Assembly (NCBI GenBank): GCA_019416935.1
Contig: DXWI01000003.1
Span: forward strand, 1-64,000
Length of the DNA: 64,000 nt
From: Clostridiales bacterium
Lineage (GTDB): Bacteria > Bacillota > Clostridia > Christensenellales > CAG-138
Direction: 5' to 3'
Shown here: positions 33,103 to 42,615 of the stretch, in pieces
How the letters are laid out: each line of letters starts with the position of its first letter
How positions within the stretch are numbered: the first letter of the stretch is position 1
The notes under the pieces: model-generated
The model's input: only the letters and a program-made list of their open reading frames with translations
What the model was told of the DNA's origin: nothing
Database searches by the model: none
Program-made: the position numbers and the translations under genes

Positions 33103-34533
33103 TCAGGCAAAATAGACAACCTTATCGTTCATATAGAAATCCTTGGCCGTGTCCGCATTGGAGTACGCGCCAAAGCCGCTGTTCTTCACGCCGCCGAACG
33201 GAACGTGCCCCATAACGGTCGTCTGCTCGTTGACATGCGCCATGCCGGACTTGATCTTGAGCACATATTCGCGTGCAAGCGCGGTGTCGCCCGTGAAAAT
33301 CGAACTGGCCAGACCATACTCCACGTCGTTGGCCGCCGCCATCGCTTCCTCGAACGTATCCACGGCAAGGATGCTCAGGAATGGCCCGAATACCTCCTCC
33401 TTCGCGAGCCGGTGGTGCCGGTCGATGCCGGTGACGATCGTGGGCGACACAAAATAGCCCTTCGACATATCGGAGATCTCTCCGCCATACGCGACCGTCG
33501 CCGTCTCTCTGGCGAGCCGGATATAGGAGCAAACGGAATCGAACTGCTGCTTCGTCGCCAGCGGCCCGAGGTTGACGCCCTTTTCCGCACCGTTTCCCAT
33601 GACCATGCCCTTTGCAAAGTCGATGAGCAGTGCGACAAGCTCCTGCTCCTGCCCGGCCTTAACGATGACCTTGCTGATCGCCGTGCACTTCTGGCCGGCC
33701 CCGCCGAACGCCGATTTGGCAATCTCCGTCGCGCAGAACGCCATATCCTTCGGGTCCCACACGATGGCCGGGTTCTTGCCGCCCATCTCGAGCTGCAGCT
33801 TTGCGATGCGCTTGCCGGCGCGTTCGGCAATGTGACGGCCGACCTTGGTCGAACCGGTAAAGGTGATGCCCTTGACGTCGGCGGCGTCGCAGATCAAATC
33901 GCCGATCCTGGAGCCGCTGCCGCACACGAGGTTCACAACGCCGTCCGGAACGCCGGCCTCGATGAACAGCTCCATCAGTCGCACGGCCGTACCCGGCGTG
34001 TTCTGCGCCGGCTTGAACAGGACGGTATCGCCGCAGGCCAGCGCGGGCGCGATCTTGCGGATCGGCGTCACAACGGGGAAGTTCCAGGGATTGATCGCGC
34101 CAACCGTACCGATCGGCTCGCGCACATGGCATACCATGCCGCCGGGCGTTTCAGACGGATAGGTCGTACCCGTGAGACGGAACGCTTCGCTCGCCATGTA
34201 CCGGCACTCGGTCACAGAGTGCATGACCTCGCCGCGCGCCTCCGCAAGCGTTTTTCCCTCCTCGCGCGTGAGAATGGCGGCCATATTGTCGGCGTCCGCC
34301 TCCAGCAGATCGGCCAGCTTATACAGGATTCTGCCGCGCTTGGGCGCCGGCGTTGCGGCCCAAGACGCCTCCGCCTGTACGCAGGCGGCGACGGCATCCG
34401 CCACATCCTGCTCATCCGACAGCGGCGCGCGCGCAAATACATCGCTCAAATCCGCCGGGTTGGTCAGGGTCGAGTATTCACCGCTGTGCGGGGCGACCCA
34501 CTTGCCGTTGATATAGTTCTGATACGTAATCAT
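33103..34533 (-). CDS. NAD(P)-dependent aldehyde dehydrogenase
   Basis: A 476-aa enzyme of the ALDH superfamily, closest in style to vanillin, succinate-semialdehyde and benzaldehyde dehydrogenases. NAD binding is seen in NPWNFPVVTPIRKIAPALACGDTVLFKPA and TFTGSTKVGR. The general base Glu is in LEMGGKNP (about residue 247), and the catalytic Cys in GGAGQKCTAI (about residue 282). The last 15 residues hold the oligomerisation strand. The ATG at 34533 follows GGAGGAG. It ends the catabolic operon, 11 bp after the FAD oxidoreductase gene. It would oxidise an aldehyde made by the upstream enzymes to an acid. Confidence 0.92.
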   Translation of the reverse strand: MITYQNYINGKWVAPHSGEYSTLTNPADLSDVFARAPLSDEQDVADAVAACVQAEASWAATPAPKRGRILYKLADLLEADADNMAAILTREEGKTLAEARGEVMHSVTECRYMASEAFRLTGTTYPSETPGGMVCHVREPIGTVGAINPWNFPVVTPIRKIAPALACGDTVLFKPAQNTPGTAVRLMELFIEAGVPDGVVNLVCGSGSRIGDLICDAADVKGITFTGSTKVGRHIAERAGKRIAKLQLEMGGKNPAIVWDPKDMAFCATEIAKSAFGGAGQKCTAISKVIVKAGQEQELVALLIDFAKGMVMGNGAEKGVNLGPLATKQQFDSVCSYIRLARETATVAYGGEISDMSKGYFVSPTIVTGIDRHHRLAKEEVFGPFLSILAVDTFEEAMAAANDVEYGLASSIFTGDTALAREYVLKIKSGMAHVNEQTTVMGHVPFGGVKNSGFGAYSNADTAKDFYMNDKVVYFA

Positions 34534-34544
34534 TTGCTCTCCTC

Positions 34545-35876
34545 CTATTCTTTAATCGCATTTGCTGCTATTTGTATCGCGTCCCAAACGCTTGCAAACG
34601 GGGGCGCATATCCAAGGTCCAGCCGTCCCAACTCCTCGGCGCGCATGCCGCGGTCGATAGCGCAGGCAAACACGTCGATTCTCCATGCGGTCTCCCTGCT
34701 GCCCATGAGCTGAACACCGAGCAGCCGCTTCGTTCCATGCTCATAGCTGAGCTTGAGGGTGATGGGTATCGGATCGGGATAATACCGCGCATGGGAACCG
34801 GCCTTGACCGTAACGCTGCCCGCATCGAAGCCCGCGTCTCTCGCCTCCTGCTCACTCAGGCCCGTGCGCGCCAGTTCCAGATCCACGCAGCGCAGCATAG
34901 CGGTTCCGAGCGCCGAAAAGCCCAGCGGATCCCGGCCCAGGATCGCGTCCGCCGCAAACCGGCCCTGCTTGTTGGCGTTGGTTCCGAGCGGCAGATACGC
35001 GGGTTTTCCGGTCAGTCGGTGCATGACCGCTGCGCAGTCGCCCGCCGCATAGACGTTTGGAACGCTGGTGCGCATGTGCGTATCCACGATCAACGCGCCG
35101 TTTTTCAGCCGGTCAAACGCGGCGTCCCCCACGAACGCGGTATTCGGCCGCACGCCCACGGCGATGACCACCGCGTCCACCGCATAGGTCCGCCGTTCTG
35201 TGACCAGCCGCTCCACGCGGCCGCCCCCCTCGAGCGCCGTCGCCGGCTCCGCAAGGTGTACCTCTGCGCCGGCGCGGACTAGCGTGTCCGTAACCGCCGC
35301 GGAAAACTCCGGATCAAAGGTATTCAGCAGTCGGGGCAGACCTTCAAACACATGCACCGTTTTCTTTTGGCGCAGGCACGCTTCTGCAAGCTCCAAGCCG
35401 ATGTAGCCGCCGCCCACGATGGCAACCGACCGCACGCCCGGGTTTTCGATGCATTCCCGGATGCGGGCCGCGTCGGACAGGGTCTTGAGCGTGAACACGC
35501 CGTCCAAATCCGCGCCCTTGATGGGCGGCACGATGGGCGATGCGCCGGAGGCGATCACAAGCTGATCGTACGCCTCAGCCGCGCAATCACCGGCCGCATC
35601 GCGCCAGAGTACGCGCCGGTTGACCGCGTCGATACCGGTGACCGTTGCGTGCAGGCGCAGGTCGATCCCCTGCTCCAGAAACGCTTCGGGCTTTCGGATG
35701 CGCATTTTATCCAGCGAATCGTTGAACCCGGCGATGTAATAGGGCATGCCGCACGCTCCGTAGGATACCTCGCCCGTGCGCTCAAAAACGATCACGCGCG
35801 CGCCGGGGCTCTTGCGTTTGAGGCGCGATGCGGCGCTCATGCCCGCCGCGTTGCCGCCAATGATGATACACGTCAT
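34545..35876 (-). CDS. FAD-dependent pyridine nucleotide-disulfide oxidoreductase (CoA-disulfide reductase/NADH oxidase type)
   Basis: A 443-aa flavoprotein. The FAD-binding motif is IIIGGNAAGMSAASRLKR at the N-terminus; the single redox Cys is in EVSYGACGMPYYI (about C43), the hallmark of CoA-disulfide reductases, peroxidases and NADH oxidases of this family. NAD binding is in VAIVGGGYIGLELAEACLR, and a second FAD box is NVYAAGDCAAV. It overlaps nothing but lies 11 bp from both neighbours. It could reduce a CoA or mixed disulfide, or regenerate NAD for the two dehydrogenases in the operon. Confidence 0.9.
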   Translation of the reverse strand: MTCIIIGGNAAGMSAASRLKRKSPGARVIVFERTGEVSYGACGMPYYIAGFNDSLDKMRIRKPEAFLEQGIDLRLHATVTGIDAVNRRVLWRDAAGDCAAEAYDQLVIASGASPIVPPIKGADLDGVFTLKTLSDAARIRECIENPGVRSVAIVGGGYIGLELAEACLRQKKTVHVFEGLPRLLNTFDPEFSAAVTDTLVRAGAEVHLAEPATALEGGGRVERLVTERRTYAVDAVVIAVGVRPNTAFVGDAAFDRLKNGALIVDTHMRTSVPNVYAAGDCAAVMHRLTGKPAYLPLGTNANKQGRFAADAILGRDPLGFSALGTAMLRCVDLELARTGLSEQEARDAGFDAGSVTVKAGSHARYYPDPIPITLKLSYEHGTKRLLGVQLMGSRETAWRIDVFACAIDRGMRAEELGRLDLGYAPPFASVWDAIQIAANAIKE

Positions 35877-35887
35877 CCCTTCTCTCC

Positions 35888-36838
35888 TTATACGATGCGG
35901 CTGTCCGGACTCTCGCCGCGGATAACGGCCGCGAACAGATCGCCTGCCTGCGAGCGGATCTTCACGTCCGCCTGCGCCGAGTAGTACGCCGTGTGCGGCG
36001 TGATGAGCACGTTTTGAAGGTCGGCAAAGCGCTTTGCGCCCTCGATGTCGTTGTCCACCACATCGAGCGCCGCGCCGCCGAGGCGGCCGGACTTGACCGC
36101 CGCGTACAGCGCGTCGTGGTCGATCAGGCCCGCGCGGGCGCTGTTGATGAGATAGGCGCCCTCCTTCATTTTGGCAAACGTTTCTTCATTCATCATCCGC
36201 TCCGTTTCCGCAGTGAGCGGCATGTGCAGCGACAAAAAGTCCGCCTGCCGGATCACATCGTCGCGGTCCATGAGCGTAATGCCCGCCTGTGCAGCCACCT
36301 GCGCCGGCAGATAGGGATCGTAGCCGACGGCGCGAATGCCGAACGGGCGAAGCCGCTCCGCCACGCGCCGGGCGATGCCGCCGCAGCCGAGGAAGCCGAC
36401 ACATGCACCCTGCATGCCGCCGATTGGCTTGTACTTGCGCGCCGGGTTCCATTCGCCACGCTTGATATCCTGTACCTGCTGGTACAGCTTGCGCTCCAGA
36501 CACATCAGCATGGCCACAGTATGGTCGGCCACCTCATCCTGACAATAGTGCGGCAGATTGTAGACCCGCACGCCGCGCTGCTTGGCGGCCACCAGGTCGA
36601 TGTTGTCCACACCAATGCCCGCGCGCACGATGACCTCCAGCTTGGGCATCGCCTCGATGAGCTCCGCCGGCACGCGGGTCAGCGTCACGAGCAGGCCGTT
36701 GGCATCCTGTCCCGCAGCGGCGATATCCGCCGCGTTCTGGGAAGCGACCAGCGCGTGCGTGCCGCCCGCGGCGGTGATGGCAGCCGCCTCAAGCGTTCCG
36801 TCGGAATATCCCGTAGAAACCTGCAATACATGAAACAT
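35888..36838 (-). CDS. D-isomer-specific 2-hydroxyacid dehydrogenase (CtBP-like)
   Basis: A 316-aa NAD-dependent enzyme. The Rossmann glycine motif is GFLGCGGIARRVAERL; the catalytic Arg is in INSARAGLID, the Glu side is altered (DVVDNDIEG), and the His is in ITPHTAYYS. The N-terminal domain has VRAGIGVDNIDLVAA. Members reduce or oxidise 2-keto/2-hydroxy acids, such as phosphoglycerate, glycerate or 2-hydroxyacyl compounds. The ATG at 36838 follows AAGGAG. It is separated from the GntR gene by 171 bp, so it may also have its own promoter, which I could not identify. Confidence 0.9.
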   Translation of the reverse strand: MFHVLQVSTGYSDGTLEAAAITAAGGTHALVASQNAADIAAAGQDANGLLVTLTRVPAELIEAMPKLEVIVRAGIGVDNIDLVAAKQRGVRVYNLPHYCQDEVADHTVAMLMCLERKLYQQVQDIKRGEWNPARKYKPIGGMQGACVGFLGCGGIARRVAERLRPFGIRAVGYDPYLPAQVAAQAGITLMDRDDVIRQADFLSLHMPLTAETERMMNEETFAKMKEGAYLINSARAGLIDHDALYAAVKSGRLGGAALDVVDNDIEGAKRFADLQNVLITPHTAYYSAQADVKIRSQAGDLFAAVIRGESPDSRIV

Positions 36839-37009
36839 GTGATTTTCTCCTTTCGATCGATCCGGCGTTTGCCGGGTTCGTCTTGTCTTTTTGAGTAAAG
36901 CAAAGCATGCCACTGCATAAATCTAGCACTGTCACGCCTGATTCCGATATGAAATACGATAAGCAAAAAGAAAACGGGGTTAAGGGGCGCTGTTCCCTTG
37001 GGTCACACC
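36839..37009. other. 171-bp gap inside the catabolic cluster
   Basis: On the leftward strand there is a short hairpin, AAGGG ... CCCCTT, near 36975-36995, then AT-rich sequence. No consensus promoter pair stands out. The gap is the largest between 33.1 and 44.6 kb and may divide the cluster into two transcription units. Confidence 0.45.
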
Positions 37010-37678
37010 CTACTCGGCCTTATCCGCAATCGTCTGATAGCAGCTCTCCACGAACGCCAGATGCTCGGCCATGAGCCGCTCCGCCAGTTCGGCGTCGTGC
37101 GCGGCGAGGGCTTCGATCAATCGCTCATGCTGCTGGTACGCTTTCGATTTGACGCCCGGCATTTTTCGTGTGCGCCGCCTGCTCAGGTCGCTCAGCGTCC
37201 AGATGCTAGCGACAAAGCGGATCAGAACCGGATTTTTCGTGCATTCCGATATCTTCTGATGCAGCACCACATCGAAATTATCCTGCGTGAGCAGCGCGCG
37301 CAAATCCGCGATCTCCTCATCGGTGATCCTCTGCGCGGCGAGGGCTGCAATGCGCGGCTCCAAAATGCGGCGGGCTTCAAACAAATTCGCGACCGTCGTT
37401 TGCTCGAGCAGCGACACAAAGTTCATATGGTCGACCAGCAGGCTGATATCCGCCGATGTGACGAACGCGCCCTTGCCCTGCTGAATGCTGATGATATTCA
37501 TCACCTTCAGCGTGCGAAGCGCCTCCCGCACGGTGATGCGGCTGACCTGATACTTTTCGATCAGTTGTTTTTCCGACGGCAGCTTGTCGCCGGGGCCCAG
37601 CACACCGGTCTTGATTTCCTCTATGATCATTTGTGCGATCTGTTCTGAAAGAACGACCTTACTGTCCGCAAGCGACAT
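37010..37678 (-). CDS. GntR-family regulator, FadR/FCD subfamily
   Basis: A 222-aa repressor. The winged helix spans residues 8-75 (GPGDKLPSEKQLIEKYQVSRITVREALRTLKVMNII), and the all-helical FCD domain follows, with the metal/ligand pattern EARRILEPRIAALAA and an AYQQHERLIEALAAHDAELAERLMAEHL end that holds the conserved His residues. It lies inside the catabolic cluster, 28 bp after the DUF35 gene, so it probably senses a carboxylic-acid intermediate and controls the cluster. Twin TATGCGCATA palindromes at the cluster's promoter are candidate sites. Confidence 0.92.
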   Translation of the reverse strand: MSLADSKVVLSEQIAQMIIEEIKTGVLGPGDKLPSEKQLIEKYQVSRITVREALRTLKVMNIISIQQGKGAFVTSADISLLVDHMNFVSLLEQTTVANLFEARRILEPRIAALAAQRITDEEIADLRALLTQDNFDVVLHQKISECTKNPVLIRFVASIWTLSDLSRRRTRKMPGVKSKAYQQHERLIEALAAHDAELAERLMAEHLAFVESCYQTIADKAE

Positions 37679-37706
37679 ATGCGTTCATTGGCTCCTAACC
37701 GTCATC

Positions 37707-38123
37707 TCAATCCGACGGAACAAATACGGGCATGTATCGTTCGCCCGCAATCTGCTCCCAAATTAGCTTGACTTTTTGCTTACAGTATACCATGTCCGGA
37801 CGGCAATTGACAACATTTGCAATACAAATCGGGCCTTCCTGCAACTGAATCTGCGCCACGACATAGGGCAGGCACGGCTCCACTGCCGGATGGAAGGCGC
37901 GGCGGAAAACGACGAAGGAATACACCTCGCCCCAACCGGCGGCCGGAACCCAGTCGTACGCGCCGCTGAGGCACCGAGGGCACACGACGGCGTGCGGCAG
38001 GCGAATGTGGCCGCAGTCCCTGCAGCGCTGCAAGAGCAGCTTTTTCGCCTTCAGTCCCTCGGCAAAGGGCGCACCCTCCGCCGCAACGCGCAAATCAAAA
38101 TATTGATACGGCATCTGCTGCAT
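37707..38123 (-). CDS. DUF35 OB-fold/zinc-ribbon acyl-CoA-binding protein
   Basis: A 138-aa partner protein of thiolase-like enzymes. The rubredoxin-like zinc ribbon is CRDCGHIRLPHAVVCPRC (about residues 34-51), and the OB-fold with GEVYSFVVFRRAFHP and LPYVVAQIQLQEGP follows. The ATG at 38123 lies five bases beyond the thiolase stop codon, with GGGAG upstream inside the thiolase gene. In known thiolase-DUF35 pairs (archaeal HMG-CoA synthase complex, sterol side-chain aldolases) the DUF35 protein is an obligate subunit that channels acyl-CoA. Confidence 0.92.
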   Translation of the reverse strand: MQQMPYQYFDLRVAAEGAPFAEGLKAKKLLLQRCRDCGHIRLPHAVVCPRCLSGAYDWVPAAGWGEVYSFVVFRRAFHPAVEPCLPYVVAQIQLQEGPICIANVVNCRPDMVYCKQKVKLIWEQIAGERYMPVFVPSD

Positions 38124-38127
38124 TGGT

Positions 38128-39315
38128 TCAGCACTCCCTTCCGAGTACGAGCGTGGTGTGGCTGTGGAACACGCCGCCATTGTCGCTGCAAAGGATGATG
38201 TTCGGCGTCTTGGAACCCGGCAGAACACCGAGCTGCCGCGCGCCGCATTCGCCGCGCAGCTGCCGCACCGCCTCCACCACCGGCGTCAGGCCCATGAAAT
38301 AGCCCTCGGACAGCATGCCGCCGGATGTGTTGATCGGGAGCGACCCGCCCGGGCCGATCCGCTCCGGCACAAAGAACGCCGCCGATTCCCCCGGCTCAAA
38401 GAAGCCGTAATCACGCATGGTCGCCTCCACCGTGTAGGTAAAGCAGTCGTAGATCTCGCAGGCGTCGACATCGTCTATCGTAATGCCGGCCATCTCAAAC
38501 GCCGCTTTGGCGGACGTTGCCGGCGCGTACCGCGAATCCTCAAAGGTCATATGCGCCGGGGACTTGGGCTGGTTGGCCTCGCCGACTCCTATGACGCAGA
38601 CCGGCTTCACGGCCAGATCCCGCGCGCGCTCCTCGGTCGTAACGAGAATGGCGCGGCCGCCATCGGTCGTCGGCGTTGCGTCGAGCAGGCGGAACGGCTC
38701 TACCACATACGGCGCGGCGTCATAGTCCTCTGGGGTGAGCAGCTTTTCGTGCATCGCGGCCTCCGGGTTCAGGTTCGCAAACTGTCGCTGGCAAACCGCG
38801 ATGTTTCTCCAAACCTCCGGCCCCGTGCCCGTTTCATACATGGCGCGGCGCGCGATCATGGCGTACTTGGCGAGTGTGGAAAAATCGCCGTAGGCCGCCA
38901 GCATGTCGGACGGCTCGCCGCCATTTCGCAGTTCCTTCACGAAGGAGCGGCGGCCGGAGCGCGCGTTGTCGCCGTAGCTGACCAGGACATATTTGCAAAA
39001 CCCCGCCTCGATAAGCCCGATCGCGTGCGTCATCCAGCTTCTCGTGCAATAGGTCTCCTGGCTGAGCGCCGTGGGACGGATGCCGAGCTGCTCGGCCACG
39101 GTAAACGCGGATACATCCACATCCCCGCCCACCGGATCAAAGTGCCGATACAGGATCAATCCGTCCACTTCACCGACCGGGAGCCCCGCATCGCGCAGCG
39201 CGTTGGCGCAGGCCTCCACATGGAAGCTCTGCGCGCTGCGCGATGGCACCTTGCCCTGCGGCGTCAGCCCGACGCCGGAAAAGGCATACCTGTTTTTCAG
39301 GTGACTGTTGCTCAT
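38128..39315 (-). CDS. Thiolase-family protein (SCP2/acetyl-CoA acetyltransferase-like)
   Basis: A 395-aa enzyme of the thiolase superfamily. The nucleophile Cys lies in LSQETYCTRSWMTHAIGLIEAG (about C97). The second half has YDCFTYTVEATMRDYGFF, INTSGGMLSEGYFMGL (histidine of the classic GGxxxxGHP box replaced) and LCSDNGGVFHSHTTLVL with the HS motif in the last 15 residues. The missing canonical His and the paired DUF35 gene indicate a non-canonical thiolase, such as an SCP2-like lyase or aldolase. The start at 39315 (MSNSHLKNRY) follows GGGAG by nine bases. It sits between the DRE-TIM enzyme and DUF35. Confidence 0.88.
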   Translation of the reverse strand: MSNSHLKNRYAFSGVGLTPQGKVPSRSAQSFHVEACANALRDAGLPVGEVDGLILYRHFDPVGGDVDVSAFTVAEQLGIRPTALSQETYCTRSWMTHAIGLIEAGFCKYVLVSYGDNARSGRRSFVKELRNGGEPSDMLAAYGDFSTLAKYAMIARRAMYETGTGPEVWRNIAVCQRQFANLNPEAAMHEKLLTPEDYDAAPYVVEPFRLLDATPTTDGGRAILVTTEERARDLAVKPVCVIGVGEANQPKSPAHMTFEDSRYAPATSAKAAFEMAGITIDDVDACEIYDCFTYTVEATMRDYGFFEPGESAAFFVPERIGPGGSLPINTSGGMLSEGYFMGLTPVVEAVRQLRGECGARQLGVLPGSKTPNIILCSDNGGVFHSHTTLVLGREC

Positions 39316-39329
39316 GTTTCGCATCTCCC

Positions 39330-40553
39330 TCAGCGATATGCCGCGACGATCTCCAGAAACTCTCCTTCGTCCAGACCGCCGTGCTTTTCGACCGCCTTTG
39401 CCTTGACCTTCTGCAAGATCTCGGCGATCACGTCCGCATCCTTGATATCGATGTTCAGTTTTTCGAGCCAGAACTGGATGGACGCCGTGCCGCTGCTCTT
39501 GCCGAGCGCAATGCTCACGTCGGGGCGATTGACCGTGCGCGGCAGGATGCCGTAGAAGGAGAGCGGGTGGTCCTCCCTGATGTTGCGCCACCAGCCGGCC
39601 GGCATGCCCGACTCAATCGTGTACAGCACGTCGCCGACGATCGGCTGGTTGACCGGATAGCGGAACTTGGCGATCTCGCCGACCTCGCGGCCGAGCGAAT
39701 ACAGCTTGTCGAGGCGCACGCCGATGTCCGCACCGTACAGAAGGCGAAGCGCCAGCGCGATCTGCTCCGTGGCCGCCTGACCCGAGCGCGGGCCGATGCC
39801 CAGAACGGTCGTATGGATCGCCTCGGCGCCCTCTTCAAAGGCGGCGAGTGAGTTGGCCACGGCCAGACCCATATCGTTGTGGAAATGTGCCTCGATCGGG
39901 ATTTGCAACGCCTCTCTGGCGCGGCGGACGAGGTAATGCGCCGCCGGCGTGGACAGAACGCCCTGCGTGTCGACGAGGCTGCAAGAGTCTATCCACCCCT
40001 CCTGCTTGATCTGCCGGACGCGCGCAATGAAATCATCCGATGTCAGGCGCGACGAATCCATCAGGAACAGATCGACGTGCAGGCCCAGCTCATGCGCAAG
40101 GGATGAAGCGGAGAGCACGGCGTTGAGCGCCTTCTCCTTCGGCCAGCGATAGCCAAAGCGGATCAGCTCCTCGTTTACCGGAATCTCCAGCGCAACGCCG
40201 TCCACGCCGAGGTCGGCCGCCAGGCGGATGTCCTTTTCCGTGGCGCGGGAGAACGCGAAGATCTTGGGACCGAGGTTGCGCTTGACGATCTCGCGGATGG
40301 CCTCCGCATCGACCGCCGAGGACGCGGGCATGCCGGCCTCGATGCGGTGGATGCCCGCCTCGGCAAGCAGCTCCGCGATGCGGATCTTGTCATCCTTTGT
40401 GAACGCGATGCCCGCCTGCTGCTCGCCGTCGCGCAGCGTGGAATCGTGGATTTCCACATTCTCCGGCAGATGGAATTGCGCAACGACCTCATCGGCATAG
40501 TCCGCAGGTGCGACAAAATAATCTTCCGTCCGAAAATACCTTCTCAGTTTCAT
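39330..40553 (-). CDS. DRE-TIM metallolyase (homocitrate/isopropylmalate synthase or HMG-CoA lyase-like)
   Basis: A 407-aa TIM-barrel enzyme. The metal-binding DRE motif is IHDSTLRDGEQQAG (about residue 35); the second metal site is AHFHNDMGLAVANS, followed by GIGPRSGQAATEQIALAL. These enzymes make or break a C-C bond between a 2-keto or 3-hydroxy acid and acetyl-CoA. The extended C-terminal domain (about 270-407) lacks an obvious LeuA-type allosteric fold. The ATG at 40553 follows AAGGA; GTG at 40568 is an alternative. It precedes the thiolase gene by 14 bp, so a condensation/cleavage pair is likely. The substrate is unknown. Confidence 0.88.
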   Translation of the reverse strand: MKLRRYFRTEDYFVAPADYADEVVAQFHLPENVEIHDSTLRDGEQQAGIAFTKDDKIRIAELLAEAGIHRIEAGMPASSAVDAEAIREIVKRNLGPKIFAFSRATEKDIRLAADLGVDGVALEIPVNEELIRFGYRWPKEKALNAVLSASSLAHELGLHVDLFLMDSSRLTSDDFIARVRQIKQEGWIDSCSLVDTQGVLSTPAAHYLVRRAREALQIPIEAHFHNDMGLAVANSLAAFEEGAEAIHTTVLGIGPRSGQAATEQIALALRLLYGADIGVRLDKLYSLGREVGEIAKFRYPVNQPIVGDVLYTIESGMPAGWWRNIREDHPLSFYGILPRTVNRPDVSIALGKSSGTASIQFWLEKLNIDIKDADVIAEILQKVKAKAVEKHGGLDEGEFLEIVAAYR

Positions 40554-40580
40554 TGTCCTTACTCTCACTCTCTCTATTGA

Positions 40581-41504
40581 TCAAAATAGTTCCTTTGTGG
40601 ATACGCGCCGCTTGAGCCGCACGAACGAGCTCACGGCAATGGCGATGATGGCCAGCAGATACGGGAACGCCTTGAGCAGATCTGCGGATATCCCCGAGCC
40701 GGACAACTCCAGCCGGATGCCGACTGCATCCGCAAAACCGTACAGCAGGCACGCCAGCGAGCTGTATACCGGATGCGCGCCGCCGAACACGATGGCGGAG
40801 AATGCGGTGAAGCCGCGCCCGGAGGTGATGTTCTCCGTGAACTCGGAAGCATACCCGGTCGACAGGTGCGCGCCCGCGATGCCGCACAGCACGCCCGCCC
40901 ACAGGATCACGAGCAGCCGGATGCGCTCCGGCTTCACGCCGGCAGTCCGAACCGCGTTTTCATTGATGCCGACCGAGCGCACGAGCATGCCGAACGGCGT
41001 CTTGAACAGCAGCACATACGTCACAAAGATCATCAGCACCGCCAGATACACCGTCACGGTGTGGCCGCTCAAAATCTCACCGACGACCGGAATATCCTCG
41101 ATGAGCGGGATATGGAGCTTGGGCAGTGCCTGCATGTTATCCGGCCGGAAGCCGCCCCGCACGCCGTAGATGGGCAACAGCAGAAACGACGTCAGTCCTG
41201 TGGCCGTATAGTTGATGGCCAGCGACGTGAGGATATGGTTCGCCCGGAAGCGGATGACGAACAGCGCATAGATCAGCGACAGCGCCACGCTTCCGATGAT
41301 CCCACCGAGCAGGCCGATAAAGCTGCTTCCGGTCAGGTGGATGAACAGGATGGCAAAGAATGCGCCCGAGAGCATGCATCCCTCCAGTCCGACGTTGAAA
41401 ATCTCGGCGCGCTGGCACATCAGGCCGCCCAGCGCGACCAGCAACAGCGGCGCGGTCATACGAATCGTTGCCGCAACCAGTTCCGCATTGAAAATCTCAC
41501 TCAT
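40581..41504 (-). CDS. BMP-type ABC importer permease (NupQ/YufQ-like)
   Basis: A 307-aa membrane protein with about eight to ten helices. It has the family N-terminus with APLLLVALGGLMCQRAEIFNVGLEGCMLSGAF and the loop FKTPFGMLVRSVGINENAVRTAG, which in simple-sugar and nucleoside permeases touches the ATPase. It overlaps the partner permease gene by eight bases. With the BMP lipoprotein, ATPase and second permease it forms an importer. BMP importers take up nucleosides, autoinducer-like or other small polar molecules. Confidence 0.92.
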   Translation of the reverse strand: MSEIFNAELVAATIRMTAPLLLVALGGLMCQRAEIFNVGLEGCMLSGAFFAILFIHLTGSSFIGLLGGIIGSVALSLIYALFVIRFRANHILTSLAINYTATGLTSFLLLPIYGVRGGFRPDNMQALPKLHIPLIEDIPVVGEILSGHTVTVYLAVLMIFVTYVLLFKTPFGMLVRSVGINENAVRTAGVKPERIRLLVILWAGVLCGIAGAHLSTGYASEFTENITSGRGFTAFSAIVFGGAHPVYSSLACLLYGFADAVGIRLELSGSGISADLLKAFPYLLAIIAIAVSSFVRLKRRVSTKELF

Positions 41505-42615
41505 GGCTTTCCCCCTGCCCGCTGCCGGCCGCTGCTTTTGGTTTCATGAGCCCGGCGAGCTTTTCCTTCAGATTCGTGTGTTTGAAAACGAACTTGGAGC
41601 CGGCCATCAGGATGACGAGCGCCTGCACAACCGTTACAAGGGTTCTCGGCACATCGGACATGCGCTCGATGTTATACGAGCCGTTGCGCAGGATGGCGAA
41701 GAAGAACGCGCTGATCGGCACGCCGAGCGCACTGTCGTTTGCGAGGATGGAAACCACCATGCCGTCAAACCCCAGATTGCTCGAAAAGCGCATGGCGAAG
41801 TGATGATGAACGCCCAGCATCTCGATCACACCCGCAAGACCCGCGATAGCGCCGCTGATGGCGATCGTGGTCATATAGGTACGCCGCACATGGATGCCCC
41901 CGTAGTTGGCGAAGGCGCTGTTCGTGCCCAGCATGCGGTTTTCATATCCGAATTTCGTCTTTGTCGTGAGCACATAGCAGGCCACGACCAGACAAGCTGC
42001 GATGATCAGTCCCGTCGTCACGGATGATTCCGGGATGATCTTGCTCAGCCAGATGCTCTCCGGAATCAGGTCGCTCGACTCGCTCAGCGCATAGCCGCCC
42101 GAGCCCTTGAGCGGCCCGTGCACCATAAAATCGGTGAAATGGAACGCCACATAGTTGAATAGGATGGTCGTCACGACCTCCTTGGCGCCGCAGTAGATGC
42201 GCAAAAAACCGGCGATGGCCGCCCATGCCGCGCCCGCGAGCATGCCCGTGATGAACACGAGCGGCAGCAGGATCGCCGGCGGCAGCGTCTGGAAGCGCAG
42301 CGCGACCGCCGTGGCGAGAATGGCTCCCATGTAGAGCTGGCCGTCCGCGCCCATGTTCCAGATGCCGGCGCGGAAGGCGATGGCGCAGGCAAGACCCGTC
42401 AGCAGCAGCGGCGTAAACCACCGCAGCGTGCCGGTGATATCGTGTACGATGGCGCCGCCGATGCCTTCAAAGACGGACACCCAGTCGAAGCCGCAGATGA
42501 TCACGAGAATGGTGGCCACAAGCAGCGCCGCGACCACGATCAGCGCCCGCTGGCCGAGCATGCCCGCATTGCGCCTTATGCTCTGGCGCCATCTCTGTGA
42601 GGAGGATTGTTTCAT
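41497..42615 (-). CDS. BMP-type ABC importer permease (NupP/YufP-like)
   Basis: A 372-aa membrane protein with a basic 30-residue N-terminus, about ten helices, and the conserved segments GLACAIAFRAGIWNMGADGQLYMGAI and MLGTNSAFANYGGIHVRRTYM. It overlaps the ATPase gene by four bases and the second permease gene by eight. The two permeases are homologous and act as a heterodimer. Confidence 0.92.
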   Translation of the reverse strand: MKQSSSQRWRQSIRRNAGMLGQRALIVVAALLVATILVIICGFDWVSVFEGIGGAIVHDITGTLRWFTPLLLTGLACAIAFRAGIWNMGADGQLYMGAILATAVALRFQTLPPAILLPLVFITGMLAGAAWAAIAGFLRIYCGAKEVVTTILFNYVAFHFTDFMVHGPLKGSGGYALSESSDLIPESIWLSKIIPESSVTTGLIIAACLVVACYVLTTKTKFGYENRMLGTNSAFANYGGIHVRRTYMTTIAISGAIAGLAGVIEMLGVHHHFAMRFSSNLGFDGMVVSILANDSALGVPISAFFFAILRNGSYNIERMSDVPRTLVTVVQALVILMAGSKFVFKHTNLKEKLAGLMKPKAAAGSGQGESHE